Source: Streptomyces sp. NRRL B-1140 (GTDB lineage Bacteria > Actinomycetota > Actinomycetes > Streptomycetales > Streptomycetaceae). From it: a DNA stretch of 64,000 bases. Where the stretch lies: positions 84,987 through 148,986 of the forward strand of contig NZ_LGEA01000101.1 of the NCBI RefSeq assembly GCF_001280065.1, read 5' to 3'. Shown in pieces: positions 35,249 to 44,009 of this stretch; positions within the stretch are counted from its first letter, which is position 1, and each line of letters starts with the position of its first letter. The notes beneath the pieces are model-generated. The model was not told the DNA's origin and made no database searches. It saw nothing but the letters and a program-made list of their open reading frames with translations. The translations under genes and the position numbers were made by a program.

Positions 35249-36333
35249 GACTCGGTCTCTATCCGTCGTCCCGGTCGCTCCGGCCGGTCGGCCTCGAACA
35301 GCAGCAGGTTCTCAGGCCGCACCACGAGCCGTACCGGATCGTCCGTGCGAAGGCGCGCCGCGTCGTGCCGGGGGGCCACCAGCGACACCCGCTGCTCCCC
35401 GGTCCCGAGCCGGACGGTGACCTCGACGGACCGGCCGAGCACCTCGGTGACGTACACGGTCCCCGTCAGCTCGTGCCCGTCGCCGTGCAGGGCGATGTCC
35501 CGGGGCCGCAGACCGACCAGGACGTCCGTGCCGGGGGCGGCCCGGGGGCGGACCGGCAGTTCGACCCCGCCGTCCGCGCGCACGCCGCTCTCCGTCACCA
35601 CACCCGGCAGCAGATTGATCCGGGGCCGGCCGAAGGCCCGGGCGACCTCGGTGTCGTGCGGCGCGTACCAGATCTCCTCCCGGGTGCCGGTCTGCACGAT
35701 CCGGCCCTCCCGGATGACCCCGATCCGGTCGCCGAGCGCCAGTGCCTCGACGGAGTCGTGGGTGACGTAGAGGGTGGTGGTGTGCTGCACGGCCCCGATC
35801 GCCTTCAGCTCGGCCCGCATCTGCTGGCGGAGCTTGGCGTCCAGGTGGGACAGCGGCTCGTCGAGCAGGAAGGCCCGGGCGGGCCGGACCAGGACCCGGC
35901 CGAGGGCGACGCGCTGCCGCTGACCGTTGGACAGCTGCCCGACGGGCCGGTCCAGCAGCCCGGAGATGCCGAGCAGTTCGGCGATGGCGCCGATGCGCTG
36001 CCGGGCCTCGGCGGCGGGCAGCCGGTGCCGGGGCGAGCGCAGCGGCGAGGCCAGATTGTCGTAGGCCGAGCGGTGCGGGTAGAGGGCGTAGCTCTCGAAG
36101 CACATCGCCACGCCCCGGTCGTACGGTTCCACCCCCCGCATGTCGTCGCCGTCGAGCAGGACGGTCCCGGAGTCGGGCTGTTCGAGTCCGGCGACGGTCT
36201 TCAGGGTGGTGGTCTTGCCCGCGCCGGACGGTCCGAGCAGACAGAAGAACTCGCCTTCCCGCACGTCCAGTTCGAGGCCGTCGAGCGCGAGCGTCTTCCC
36301 GTACGCCTTGTGTATCCCGCTCAGCCGGATCAA
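35245..36333 (-). CDS. ABC importer ATP-binding protein (UgpC/MalK-like), first ATPase
   Basis: A 362-residue ATPase. Walker A GPSGAGKTT (about 34-42), signature LSNGQRQRVALGRVL, Walker B FLLDEPLSHLD, switch His in YVTHDSVEALALGDRI. The C-terminal domain includes VGLRPRDIALHGDG, the TOBE region. The start is a TTG at 36333, which overlaps the permease stop (TTGA) and gives a normal N-terminus (LIRLSGIHKAYG). TTG is rare but fits the operon overlap. With the second ATPase it probably forms the nucleotide-binding pair. Confidence 0.9.
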   Translation of the reverse strand: MIRLSGIHKAYGKTLALDGLELDVREGEFFCLLGPSGAGKTTTLKTVAGLEQPDSGTVLLDGDDMRGVEPYDRGVAMCFESYALYPHRSAYDNLASPLRSPRHRLPAAEARQRIGAIAELLGISGLLDRPVGQLSNGQRQRVALGRVLVRPARAFLLDEPLSHLDAKLRQQMRAELKAIGAVQHTTTLYVTHDSVEALALGDRIGVIREGRIVQTGTREEIWYAPHDTEVARAFGRPRINLLPGVVTESGVRADGGVELPVRPRAAPGTDVLVGLRPRDIALHGDGHELTGTVYVTEVLGRSVEVTVRLGTGEQRVSLVAPRHDAARLRTDDPVRLVVRPENLLLFEADRPERPGRRIETES

Positions 36334-37154
36334 GACTTCACCGCCCCGAACGACAGCCCCCGCACCAGATACCGCTGGATCGTCAGCGCCAGCAGCAGCG
36401 GCGGTACGACCGACACCAGGGCGGCGGCGGCCGTGAGGTTGTACTTGGGCCGGTCCCCGCCGAGGAACGACAGGGCCCCCACGGTCACCGTCTGGGCCTC
36501 GTTGGAGGTGAGGATCAGCGGGAAGACGAAGTTGTTCCAGGCGAAGATGAACGCCAGCAGCGACACGGCCGCGATGCCCGGCTTGACCAGCGGCAGGGCC
36601 ACCTTGAAGAAGGCCTGCTTGCGGGTGTAGCCGTCCAGCAGGGCCGCCTGTTCCAGCTCGGGTGTCAGGTCGGCGAAGTAGGACCGCATGATCCACACGA
36701 TCAGCGGCAGCGTGACGAGTTGCAGTACCCACACCATGCCGACGTACGTGTCGAACAAGCCGAGCTTCTGGTACAGCACGAACAGCGGGATGATGACCGT
36801 CAGTTCGGGTGCGAAGCGGAACGACAGCAGCGTGAACATCAGGTTCTCGGAGCCCTTGAACCGCCACCGCGCCGAGGCGTACGCCGCCGGCAGCCCCACC
36901 ACCAGCGACAGCGCGACCGCTCCGACCGACACCACGAGGCTGTTGACGAAGAACCGCACGAACGGGATGCCCTCGCTGTCGCCGAGGACGGTCCGGTAGC
37001 CGTCGAGGGTGGGGGAGAAGGAGAAGTAGGTGGAGAAGAGCTGGTCGGCCGGCTTCAGCGACAGGATCACCATCCAGGCGATCGGGAACAGAGCGAAGAC
37101 GAAGTAGAGGATCAGGGCGGCGTCGCCGAGCCACCCGAGGAGGCGTCTGTTCAT
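36330..37154 (-). CDS. Carbohydrate ABC transporter permease (MalG-like)
   Basis: A 274-residue permease with six predicted membrane helices. The EAA-type coupling loop is ELEQAALLDGYTRKQAFFKVALPLVKPG, the contact site for the ATPase. The C-terminus GLSFGAVKS is usual for MalG proteins. The ATG at 37154 overlaps the upstream permease stop. It pairs with the MalF-like permease at 37151-38029 to form the membrane channel for the sugar or polyol delivered by the binding protein. Confidence 0.92.
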   Translation of the reverse strand: MNRRLLGWLGDAALILYFVFALFPIAWMVILSLKPADQLFSTYFSFSPTLDGYRTVLGDSEGIPFVRFFVNSLVVSVGAVALSLVVGLPAAYASARWRFKGSENLMFTLLSFRFAPELTVIIPLFVLYQKLGLFDTYVGMVWVLQLVTLPLIVWIMRSYFADLTPELEQAALLDGYTRKQAFFKVALPLVKPGIAAVSLLAFIFAWNNFVFPLILTSNEAQTVTVGALSFLGGDRPKYNLTAAAALVSVVPPLLLALTIQRYLVRGLSFGAVKS

Positions 37155-38029
37155 GTGGTGACCTCCGCGGCCTTCCGCTGGATCTTCCCCAGGTGCTTCA
37201 CCAGCACCATCGCGGCCAGGTACACCACGGCCCACAGCACGATCGTGTAGCTGATCCCGAAGGAGTACCGCTGGAAGCGGATGGCCTCCAGGTAGGCCCG
37301 GATCTGCAGGACGACGGTCGCATCCCCCGGCCCGCCCTCGGTCAGGGCGTAGATGATGTCGAACACCTTCAGCGAGTCCATGAACCGGAAGATCACCGCG
37401 ACCAGGACGTACGGCCACAGCATCGGCAGGGTGAGCCGCCGGAAGGTGTACCACCACCCCGCGCCGTCCACGGCCGCCGCCTCGAACGGGGAGGCGGGCA
37501 GCGACCGCAGACCGGCCAGGGCGAGGATCGCCACGAACGGCGTGTAGACCCACACGTCCACGGCGATCGACGACAGCAGTGCGCCCGTCGGCGTGTCGGT
37601 CCACTGCACGCCGCCCAGGCCGACGGGTTTGAGCAGGTGGTTGACGACACCGACCGACGGCTGGAGCATCAGCTTCCAGATGATCGCCGCGATCACCGGC
37701 GCGATCATCAGCGGCAGGATCAGGATCTTCTCCAGGACCCGGCCGATGATCGTCGACCGGTGCAGCAGCAGGGCGACGGCCACGCCGAGCACGGTCTCGG
37801 CGAGGGCCGCCCCGACGGCGTACAGCACGGTCACCCATGCCGAGTTCCAGAACGCCTCCTGGGTGAAGACGGCTCTGTAGTTCTCGAACCGCACCATGTC
37901 CGGCTGCGGTGTGCTCGCCGAGAAGTCGAACAGCGTGTAGTACAGACCGAGCCCGAAGGGGTAGAGGATCCCGCAGGTCAGCAACAGGGCCGGGACGATC
38001 AGGAGGTACGGCCGCAGCGCGAGCCGCAT
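37151..38029 (-). CDS. Carbohydrate ABC transporter permease (MalF-like)
   Basis: A 292-residue permease with six predicted membrane helices and the EAA loop PFEAAAVDGAGWWYTFRRLTLPMLWP. It is the second gene of the operon, two bases after the binding-protein stop. The N-terminal MRLALRPYLLIVPALLLTCG begins directly with a membrane segment, as in short MalF-type permeases. It works with the MalG-like partner and the two ATPases. Confidence 0.92.
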   Translation of the reverse strand: MRLALRPYLLIVPALLLTCGILYPFGLGLYYTLFDFSASTPQPDMVRFENYRAVFTQEAFWNSAWVTVLYAVGAALAETVLGVAVALLLHRSTIIGRVLEKILILPLMIAPVIAAIIWKLMLQPSVGVVNHLLKPVGLGGVQWTDTPTGALLSSIAVDVWVYTPFVAILALAGLRSLPASPFEAAAVDGAGWWYTFRRLTLPMLWPYVLVAVIFRFMDSLKVFDIIYALTEGGPGDATVVLQIRAYLEAIRFQRYSFGISYTIVLWAVVYLAAMVLVKHLGKIQRKAAEVTT

Positions 38030-38031
38030 GG

Positions 38032-39453
38032 CTAGCCCACCTTGCCGGCGAGGTCGTCCGCCAGCCCGTCCAGGACCGACTTCGCGCCCTTGCCGCCGTA
38101 GATCTCCTGGAGGGCCGCCGCCCAGCTGGTCGTCGCGTCGAAGAACTGCGCCTGCGGGGTGAACTGGATCTTCGTCTGGTCGACGACTGTCTCGAAGGTC
38201 TCCAGGAAACCAGGCAGGTGCCGCATCTTGTCCTTGTACGCGGCGTCGTTCGCGACCGACTTGCGCACCGGGTCGATGTGGTTGTGCCTGATCGCGCCCC
38301 TGCGCAGGTGCTCCTTGCCGGTCGCCCACTGCAGGAACAGCCAACTGGCGCTCTTCTTCTTGCTCTTGGCGTTCATGCCGAGCGACCAGATCCACATGTT
38401 GGTGGCGAGCGAGCCGTCCGGTCCCTTCGGCCCGGGGTGGAAGGCGATCTTCCCGGAGGCGGGGCTCGCGCCCTTCACCGCCTGGAAGTAGGCGGCCGTG
38501 TCGGCGTCGAACAGCATCCCGGCCTTCTTCGCGCCCAGGTCGCTGGAGCACTGGTACCAGGTGTACGACGTCCAGGACGGCGGCCCGCCCTGTTTGACCA
38601 TGCGGGCCCAGTCCTCGGTGAAGGCGACGGCCTCGGGGCTGTTCATGGCGGGGGTGAGCTTGCCGCCGTCGACCGTGAAGTCCTTCAGCCCGTTGCGGGC
38701 GTACATCGTCATGAAGCCCGGGTGGATGGTGGCCCAGCTCCTGGACCCGCGTACGGCGATCCCGTACATCCCGTCGAAGCCGGCGCCCGGCGCCTTGCGC
38801 TTGATGGTCCCGGCGAGTTCGGTCAGCTCGTCGAACGTCTCGGCCGGCTTCACGCCGAGTTTCCCGAACACCTCGGTGTTGTAGGCGACGACGTTCGTCT
38901 CCCAGCCCCACGGCAGGGCGTACTGCCCGCCCTTGCCGAGTGGCGCGCCCGCCTTCAGGGACCACTGGTCGGCCTGCAGCAGGTTCGGGAAGAAGTCCGC
39001 TTGGTCCCATTCGGAGGCCGTCGCGGAGGAGTTGCGCATCCAGGGCCCGAGGTCCTCCAGCCAGCCCGGCGGCCCGTACTGCCACACCATGTACGCGCCG
39101 AGCATGAAGACGTCGTAGGAGGCACGCCCGCTGGACAGGTCCACGGTGAGCTTGTCGAAGTAGTTGTCCTCGGGGAAGACGTCGTACTCGACCTCGATGC
39201 CCGTCCGTGCGGTGAACGACTTGAGGTCGGCGATGAGGGCGTCGGTGTACGGGTGCTTGTTGAGCAGGGCTTTGACGGTGGTGCCCTTCTCCCGCTTCCA
39301 GTCGAAGGAACCGGTGACGTCGTCCGCCGCCGAGCCGTCGCTCTTGTCGTCGTTCCCGCCGAAACCGGCGCCGCAGGCCGCGAGCAACGGGGTGGCCGCC
39401 GCCGCGGCGGCGAGGGTGAGGAAGCGTCGGCGGTCGTGCACGTGCGTGTCCAT
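38032..39453 (-). CDS. Carbohydrate ABC transporter substrate-binding lipoprotein
   Basis: A 473-residue extracellular binding protein, the first gene of the ten-gene operon. The N-terminus MDTHVHDRRRFLTLAAAAAA has a twin-arginine motif and the lipobox LLAAC, so it is a Tat-exported lipoprotein. The mature part is a family-1 solute-binding fold (PNLLQADQWSLKAG, YALPWGWETNVVAYN). The ATG at 39453 is chosen because the signal peptide starts there; a longer frame would overlap the palindromic spacer. It captures a sugar or polyol for the MalF/MalG channel; the ligand is unknown. Confidence 0.93.
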   Translation of the reverse strand: MDTHVHDRRRFLTLAAAAAATPLLAACGAGFGGNDDKSDGSAADDVTGSFDWKREKGTTVKALLNKHPYTDALIADLKSFTARTGIEVEYDVFPEDNYFDKLTVDLSSGRASYDVFMLGAYMVWQYGPPGWLEDLGPWMRNSSATASEWDQADFFPNLLQADQWSLKAGAPLGKGGQYALPWGWETNVVAYNTEVFGKLGVKPAETFDELTELAGTIKRKAPGAGFDGMYGIAVRGSRSWATIHPGFMTMYARNGLKDFTVDGGKLTPAMNSPEAVAFTEDWARMVKQGGPPSWTSYTWYQCSSDLGAKKAGMLFDADTAAYFQAVKGASPASGKIAFHPGPKGPDGSLATNMWIWSLGMNAKSKKKSASWLFLQWATGKEHLRRGAIRHNHIDPVRKSVANDAAYKDKMRHLPGFLETFETVVDQTKIQFTPQAQFFDATTSWAAALQEIYGGKGAKSVLDGLADDLAGKVG

Positions 39454-39475
39454 CCGTACCTCCGCGTGGAGCCTG

Positions 39476-39502
39476 GTTAACACGTCGAGTCGACTCGTTA
39501 AC
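39476..39502. promoter_or_regulatory. Palindromic operator between the binding-protein operon and the second FGGY kinase
   Basis: Two GTTAAC sites (39476-39481 and 39497-39502) flank the perfect palindrome CGAGTCGACTCG (39486-39497), 23 bases upstream of the binding-protein start. The site lies in the divergent spacer and is a good candidate for the DeoR regulator or a LacI-type factor. Confidence 0.5.
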
Positions 39503-39609
39503 AGAGGGTGGAACGGCTGAAGTTGGGCGTCAATCCCTCGCGCACGGGAAAATATCGGGGCACAGTGAGAAGTTCACAGATCCGGCTGCGACGGCGTGGG
39601 AGGTTCCGG

Positions 39610-41112
39610 ATGGTGAACGACGGTGCGGGCGAGGGCGAGGCCGCGGACACGGGTGCGGGCTGGCTGGGCATCGATCTGGGCACACAGGGCGTCCGCGTAC
39701 TGCTCGTCACCGCCGACGGCACGGTCCTCGGCCGCGGCTCGGCCCCGCTGACGGGACGGCGGGACGGCGTGCGGCACGAGCAGGACCCGCTGCTGTGGTG
39801 GGCGGCGCTGTGCGATGCCTCGCGGGCGGCCCTGCGCAGCGCGCCCCCGGGCCGGCCGATCGGCGGACTCGCGGTGTGCGGCACGTCCGGCACGGTCCTG
39901 CCGACGGACGGCGCGGGCCGCCCGGTCGGCCCCGCGCTGATGTACGACGACGGACGGGCGAAGACCCAGGCCGCCCGGGCCCGGGAGGCGGGGCTCGCGG
40001 TCCAGGACACCTGGGCGCTGCCGAAGGCGCTGTGGCTGCTGGAGGAGTACCGCGGCACCTCGCTGCGCCTGGCGCACCAGCCCGACCTGGTCGTCTCCCG
40101 CCTCACGGGCGAGCCGCCCCCGGCCGACTCCAGCCACGCCCTGAAGACGGGCTACGACCTGGAGCGCGCCCGCTGGCCGCAGACCGCCCTGGCCGCACTG
40201 GGCGTCCCCGACGGCCTGTTCCCGGACGTCGTCCCGCCGGGGACGCGCCTCGGCGAGGTCGGCCCGGCCGCCGCCGACGCCACCGGCATCCCCGCCGGCA
40301 CGCCGGTGTTCGCGGGAATGACCGACGGCTGTGCGGCCCAGATCGCGTCGGGCGCGCTGCGTCCCGGCTCCTGGAACTCCGTGCTCGGCACCACGCTCGT
40401 GCTGAAGGGCGCCGCCCGCGACCCGGTCCGCGACCCGGCCGGCGTGGTCTACAACCACCGTGCCCCGGACGGCACCTGGCTGCCCGGCGGGGCGTCGAGC
40501 GTCGGGGCCGGGGCGCTCGCGGCGCACTTCCCGCGGGCCGACCCGGCCGAGATGGACGCACAGGCCAGGGCGTTCGAGCCGTCGAATGCGATCGCCTACC
40601 CGCTCGTCTCGCCGGGGGAGCGGTTCCCGTTCCGGGCACCCGGGGCGACCTCGTTCGTCCTGGGCGATCCCGTGGAGGACGCCGATCTGTGGGCCGCGCT
40701 GCTCCAGGGCGTCGGCTTCGCCGAACGTCTGTGCCTGGACTACCTGCACCACCTCGGCGCCCCTCTGGACGGCCCGCTCACCTTCACCGGCGGCGGTGCC
40801 CGCAGCCCGTACTGGAACCAGCTGCGCGCCGACATCCTGGGCCGCCCGGCCCGCGTCCCCGAGCAGACCGAACCGGCCCTGGGCATGGCGGCGCTGGCCG
40901 CGTACGGGGCGTCGGGGACCGGCGCGCTCGCGGACGTCACCGCACGCATGGTCCGCGTCCGCACCGTCGTCGCGCCCCGCCCGGGGCGCACGGCAGCCTT
41001 CGCCGAGCCGTACGCGCGTCTCGTCGACGCCCTGCGGGAGCGCGGCTGGCTGCCCGGCCCGGTCGCCGCGCACGCGTACGGCCGGCTGAACCGGGATACT
41101 TCCGCCTCATGA
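39610..41112 (+). CDS. FGGY-family carbohydrate kinase (second copy, xylulokinase-like)
   Basis: A 500-residue kinase. N-terminal phosphate loop LGIDLGTQGVRVLLVTADG, then the hinge motif VFAGMTDGCAAQIASGA and C-terminal TFTGGGARSPYWNQLRADILGRP. The family fits xylulokinase best, but this is not proven. The ATG at 39610 has GGAGG 9 bases upstream; an earlier in-frame ATG at 39508 would add 34 poorly conserved residues. It is divergent from the binding-protein operon and shares its spacer. The next gene overlaps its stop by ATGA. Confidence 0.88.
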   Translation: MVNDGAGEGEAADTGAGWLGIDLGTQGVRVLLVTADGTVLGRGSAPLTGRRDGVRHEQDPLLWWAALCDASRAALRSAPPGRPIGGLAVCGTSGTVLPTDGAGRPVGPALMYDDGRAKTQAARAREAGLAVQDTWALPKALWLLEEYRGTSLRLAHQPDLVVSRLTGEPPPADSSHALKTGYDLERARWPQTALAALGVPDGLFPDVVPPGTRLGEVGPAAADATGIPAGTPVFAGMTDGCAAQIASGALRPGSWNSVLGTTLVLKGAARDPVRDPAGVVYNHRAPDGTWLPGGASSVGAGALAAHFPRADPAEMDAQARAFEPSNAIAYPLVSPGERFPFRAPGATSFVLGDPVEDADLWAALLQGVGFAERLCLDYLHHLGAPLDGPLTFTGGGARSPYWNQLRADILGRPARVPEQTEPALGMAALAAYGASGTGALADVTARMVRVRTVVAPRPGRTAAFAEPYARLVDALRERGWLPGPVAAHAYGRLNRDTSAS

Positions 41113-41732
41113 GTACGACCCTCCTGCTGGTCCGCCACGGACAGACCGTCTGGCACACCGAGAACCGCTACGCCGGCATCAGCGACATCGACCTCACCGA
41201 CACCGGCCGCGCCCAGGCCGACGCCCTCGGCCGGTGGGCCGCCACCCACCCGGTCGACGCGATCTGGACGTCTCCGTTGTCCCGCGCCGTCGCCACCGCC
41301 GAGCCCGCCTGCCGCGCCCTCGGCCTCACCCCCCAGAGCGAACCCCACCTGCGTGAATGCGACTTCGGGGTTCTGGAGGGCCGGACGCTCGCCGAGTTCG
41401 AGGCCGAGGACCCCGAGTGGGCCGCGGCCTACCGGGCCGACCCGGTGGAGCACTCCTTCCCCGGTGCCGAGGACCCGCTGGCGGCGGCGGCCCGCGGCGT
41501 GCGCGCCCTGCGGGACATCACCGCCGCCCATCCCGGCGAACGCGTCCTGGTCGTCGCCCACAACACGCTGCTGCGGCTGGTGCTGTGCACCCTGCTGTCG
41601 ATCCCGGTGAGCGAGTACCGCAGAGTGCTCCCGCGGTTGCGGAACGCGGCGATCAGTGAACTGCGCATGAACCCCGACGGTTCCGCCGCACTCCTCTCAC
41701 TCAATGTGCCGTGCGAGACCGAAGTGCCGTAG
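41109..41732 (+). CDS. Histidine phosphatase family protein (phosphoglycerate mutase-like)
   Basis: A 207-residue phosphohistidine phosphatase. The catalytic N-terminal RHG is in LLLVRHGQTVWHTENRYAGISDIDLTDTG, the substrate loop is SPLSRAVATAEP, and the second His is in VLVVAHNTLLRL. Such proteins remove phosphate from sugars or other metabolites. The ATG overlaps the stop of the FGGY kinase gene (ATGA), so the two are cotranslated. It may dephosphorylate products of that kinase, but this is inference. Confidence 0.9.
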   Translation: MSTTLLLVRHGQTVWHTENRYAGISDIDLTDTGRAQADALGRWAATHPVDAIWTSPLSRAVATAEPACRALGLTPQSEPHLRECDFGVLEGRTLAEFEAEDPEWAAAYRADPVEHSFPGAEDPLAAAARGVRALRDITAAHPGERVLVVAHNTLLRLVLCTLLSIPVSEYRRVLPRLRNAAISELRMNPDGSAALLSLNVPCETEVP

Positions 41733-41744
41733 CAGTATGGGCAC

Positions 41745-42521
41745 ATGACGCAGATCGACACGTCGGTGCCGCACTCGGCCCGGATCTGGAACTACTGGCT
41801 GGGCGGGAAGGACAACTACCCGGTGGACGAGGCGGCCGGTGACGCGTACACCGCCGTCTTCCCCGGCATCGTCACCATCGCCCGCAGCAGCCGCGCCTTC
41901 CTCGGCCGCAGCATCCGGTACCTCGTCCGGGAGGCGGGCGTGCGGCAGTTCCTCGACGTCGGCACCGGCCTGCCGACCGTCGACAACACCCATGAGGTCG
42001 CCCAGCGGCTCGCCCCCGAGGCGCGGATCGTCTACGTGGACAACGACCCGCTGGTCCTCGCGCACGCCCGCGCCCTGCTCACCTCCACCCCCGAGGGAGC
42101 GACGGCGTACGAGCCCATCAGCCTCTTCGAGCCCGAGGAGGTCCTCGCGGCCGCCGGCAAGACCCTCGACCTCACCCGCCCCACGGCCCTGATCCTCAGC
42201 GGCATCCTGGGCCACGTGGCCGACTACGACCAGGCCCGCGACCTGGTCCGCCGTCTCCTGGCCGGCCTGCCCTCCGGCAGTCACCTCTCCCTCAACGAGG
42301 GCTCACGCGGCACGGACCCGGCCTACGAGCAGGCACAGGACGCCTACAACGAGACGGGCGCGGTCCCGTACTTCCTGCGACCGGTCGAGCAGATCGAGGC
42401 GTTCTTCGAGGGCCTGGAACTGGTGGCACCGGGCGTGGTCTCGGTACCGCTGTGGCACCCCGAGCCGGGCGCCCCCACGGACCCGATCGGCCAGCACGGC
42501 GGCCTGGGCCGCAAGCCGTGA
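41745..42521 (+). CDS. SAM-dependent methyltransferase (Methyltransf_19/DUF574)
   Basis: A 258-residue protein of the actinobacterial Methyltransf_19 family. The opening VPHSARIWNYWLGGKDNYPVDEAAGD is characteristic, followed by the SAM motif FLDVGTGLPTVDNTHEVAQ and VYVDNDPLVLAHARALL. These proteins are numerous in Streptomyces and lack defined substrates. It begins 12 bases after the histidine phosphatase gene and could be the last gene of that transcript. Confidence 0.92.
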   Translation: MTQIDTSVPHSARIWNYWLGGKDNYPVDEAAGDAYTAVFPGIVTIARSSRAFLGRSIRYLVREAGVRQFLDVGTGLPTVDNTHEVAQRLAPEARIVYVDNDPLVLAHARALLTSTPEGATAYEPISLFEPEEVLAAAGKTLDLTRPTALILSGILGHVADYDQARDLVRRLLAGLPSGSHLSLNEGSRGTDPAYEQAQDAYNETGAVPYFLRPVEQIEAFFEGLELVAPGVVSVPLWHPEPGAPTDPIGQHGGLGRKP

Positions 42522-42600
42522 CGCGCACGGCTGCGCGCTCCGGGGGCCCGAAGTGGACGCACGGCGCATAACGGGCCGTCCGGATGGGCAGAGCTGCCCC

Positions 42601-43125
42601 ATGTCCGGCACGAGCGACCCCACCGCCCCCGGAGTGCAGGTGTGCTCACTGAAGGTCGACACACCTCAGCTGATCGCGCCCGGCACCACGTACAAGGTGG
42701 TGCGGTTCCCCTTCGGCGCGGCCGAGCCCACCGATCGTTTCGAGATGCACCAGGCCGTGCAGCCGGACGGCTACGTGGTGTCCAACTGGGCGACGGACGA
42801 CCGCAGCGGGCTGATCTGGCCGTCGAAAGCCGGCTGGGGCCAGCTCCACGCGATGATCCAGTGGGAGGCGGCGAGCGCCTCCAACGGCTACACGGAGCTG
42901 CGCGACCAGTTCGTGCGCGACCCACTGGGGCTGACGCCGACTCCGAACGACACGACGGCGACCGAGCATCGGCCGCCGTCGCCGGGCGGGCAGTTCTTCG
43001 TCAAGAGCCACGGCATCTTCGTCGACCCGGGCATGCCGCTCGCCCTGCGGGTCACGCACGACGACGCCACGTCGAGGCTGCTGACCTTGGCCGAGTTCAA
43101 GCTGGTCATCCACCACGCCGCCTAG
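42601..43125 (+). CDS. Conserved hypothetical protein
   Basis: A 174-residue soluble protein with no signal peptide or membrane segment. It reads MSGTSDPTAPGVQVCSLKVD, then YKVVRFPFGAAEPTDRFEMHQA and an aromatic-rich middle (SNWATDDRSGLIWPSKAGWG). I do not recognise a family. The ATG at 42601 is taken; an in-frame ATG at 42553 would add 16 residues. It is followed by a strong bidirectional terminator. Function unknown. Confidence 0.6.
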   Translation: MSGTSDPTAPGVQVCSLKVDTPQLIAPGTTYKVVRFPFGAAEPTDRFEMHQAVQPDGYVVSNWATDDRSGLIWPSKAGWGQLHAMIQWEAASASNGYTELRDQFVRDPLGLTPTPNDTTATEHRPPSPGGQFFVKSHGIFVDPGMPLALRVTHDDATSRLLTLAEFKLVIHHAA

Positions 43126-43130
43126 GCACG

Positions 43131-43167
43131 GGAGACCCCCGCGAGTCACGTCCTCGCGGGGGTCTCC
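43131..43167. terminator. Strong bidirectional terminator
   Basis: GGAGACCCCCGCGAG with a perfect 15-base complement and a 7-base loop, followed by TTCTCTCC. It lies between the converging hypothetical and sodF genes. Confidence 0.85.
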
Positions 43168-43230
43168 TTCTCTCCGCCTGCCGTGCGTGAAGGGTGAGAA
43201 GACGATCACGAGGCAGGACGCTTCACGGCC

Positions 43231-43878
43231 TCAGGGGGCCAGCAACAGCACATCCGATCGGGACTTGGCGGCCTGGTGACGACGGGCCACATCCTGCCAG
43301 TTGACGACCTGCCACATCGCCTCGATGAAGTCGACCTTCTGGTTGCGGTACTGCAGGTAGAAGGCGTGCTCCCAGGCGTCGAAGACGAGGATCGGGGTGG
43401 CGCCCTGGCCGACGTTGCCCTGGTGGTCGTAGACCTGCTCCACGATCAGCCGCCCGCTCAGCGGCTCGTAGGCCAGCACTCCCCAGCCCGAACCCTGCGT
43501 GGTGGCCGACGCCTTGGACAACTGCGCCTTGAACCGCGCGAAGGAGCCGAAGGACTCCGTGATCGCGTCCGCGAGCTCACCCACCCCGTCCTGCGCCAGC
43601 GGCTCCCCGCCACCGTCCTTCGGGCCGGTCATGTTCTGCCAGTAGATGCTGTGCAGGATGTGCCCGGACAGATGGAAGGCCAGGTTCTTCTCCAGCCCGT
43701 TGATCGACCCCCACGTCTCCTTGTCCCGCGCCTCGGCCAGCTGCTCCAGCGTGTCGTTGGCGCCCTTCACATAGGCGGCGTGGTGCTTGTCGTGATGCAG
43801 CTCGATGATCTCGGGGCTGATCACGGGGGCGAGCGCGGAGTAGTCGTAGGGCAGTTCAGGCAGCGTGTAGACGGGCAT
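43231..43878 (-). CDS. sodF: Iron superoxide dismutase
   Basis: A 215-residue Fe/Mn-type superoxide dismutase, cytosolic. The metal ligands are H in LHHDKHH, H in HLSGHILHS, and D and H in [11 protein letters not shown]. Streptomyces carry a nickel enzyme (SodN) and an iron enzyme (SodF), and SodF is repressed by the nickel-responsive Fur homologue Nur. Here a TTGCAA-N5-TTGCAA box lies 25 bases upstream of the start, as expected for a Nur-controlled sodF. The start at 43878 follows GGAGGGG. I did not find sodN in the window. Confidence 0.95.
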   Translation of the reverse strand: MPVYTLPELPYDYSALAPVISPEIIELHHDKHHAAYVKGANDTLEQLAEARDKETWGSINGLEKNLAFHLSGHILHSIYWQNMTGPKDGGGEPLAQDGVGELADAITESFGSFARFKAQLSKASATTQGSGWGVLAYEPLSGRLIVEQVYDHQGNVGQGATPILVFDAWEHAFYLQYRNQKVDFIEAMWQVVNWQDVARRHQAAKSRSDVLLLAP

Positions 43879-43902
43879 GGGCGGGATCCCCTCCGGACCT
43901 TA

Positions 43903-43919
43903 TTGCAATAGGCTTGCAA
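43903..43919. promoter_or_regulatory. Nur box (nickel-responsive operator) of sodF
   Basis: TTGCAATAGGCTTGCAA, i.e. TTGCAA-N5-TTGCAA, the consensus known for Nur in S. coelicolor. It lies in the sodF promoter, and nickel-loaded Nur is expected to repress here. Confidence 0.82.
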
Positions 43920-43966
43920 CTGCACGCTAGCAGCAGGAGGGCCTCTGGTGGGGCCCGGGCACGTGA

Positions 43967-43995
43967 AAGGCCCCCGCGTGTGTCGCGGGGGCCTT
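43967..43995 (-). terminator. Terminator of the first amino acid permease gene
   Basis: AAGGCCCCCGCG with a 12-base complement and a 5-base loop, 15 bases past the permease stop. Confidence 0.75.
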
Positions 43996-44009
43996 CGGCG
44001 GTGGGCTTC

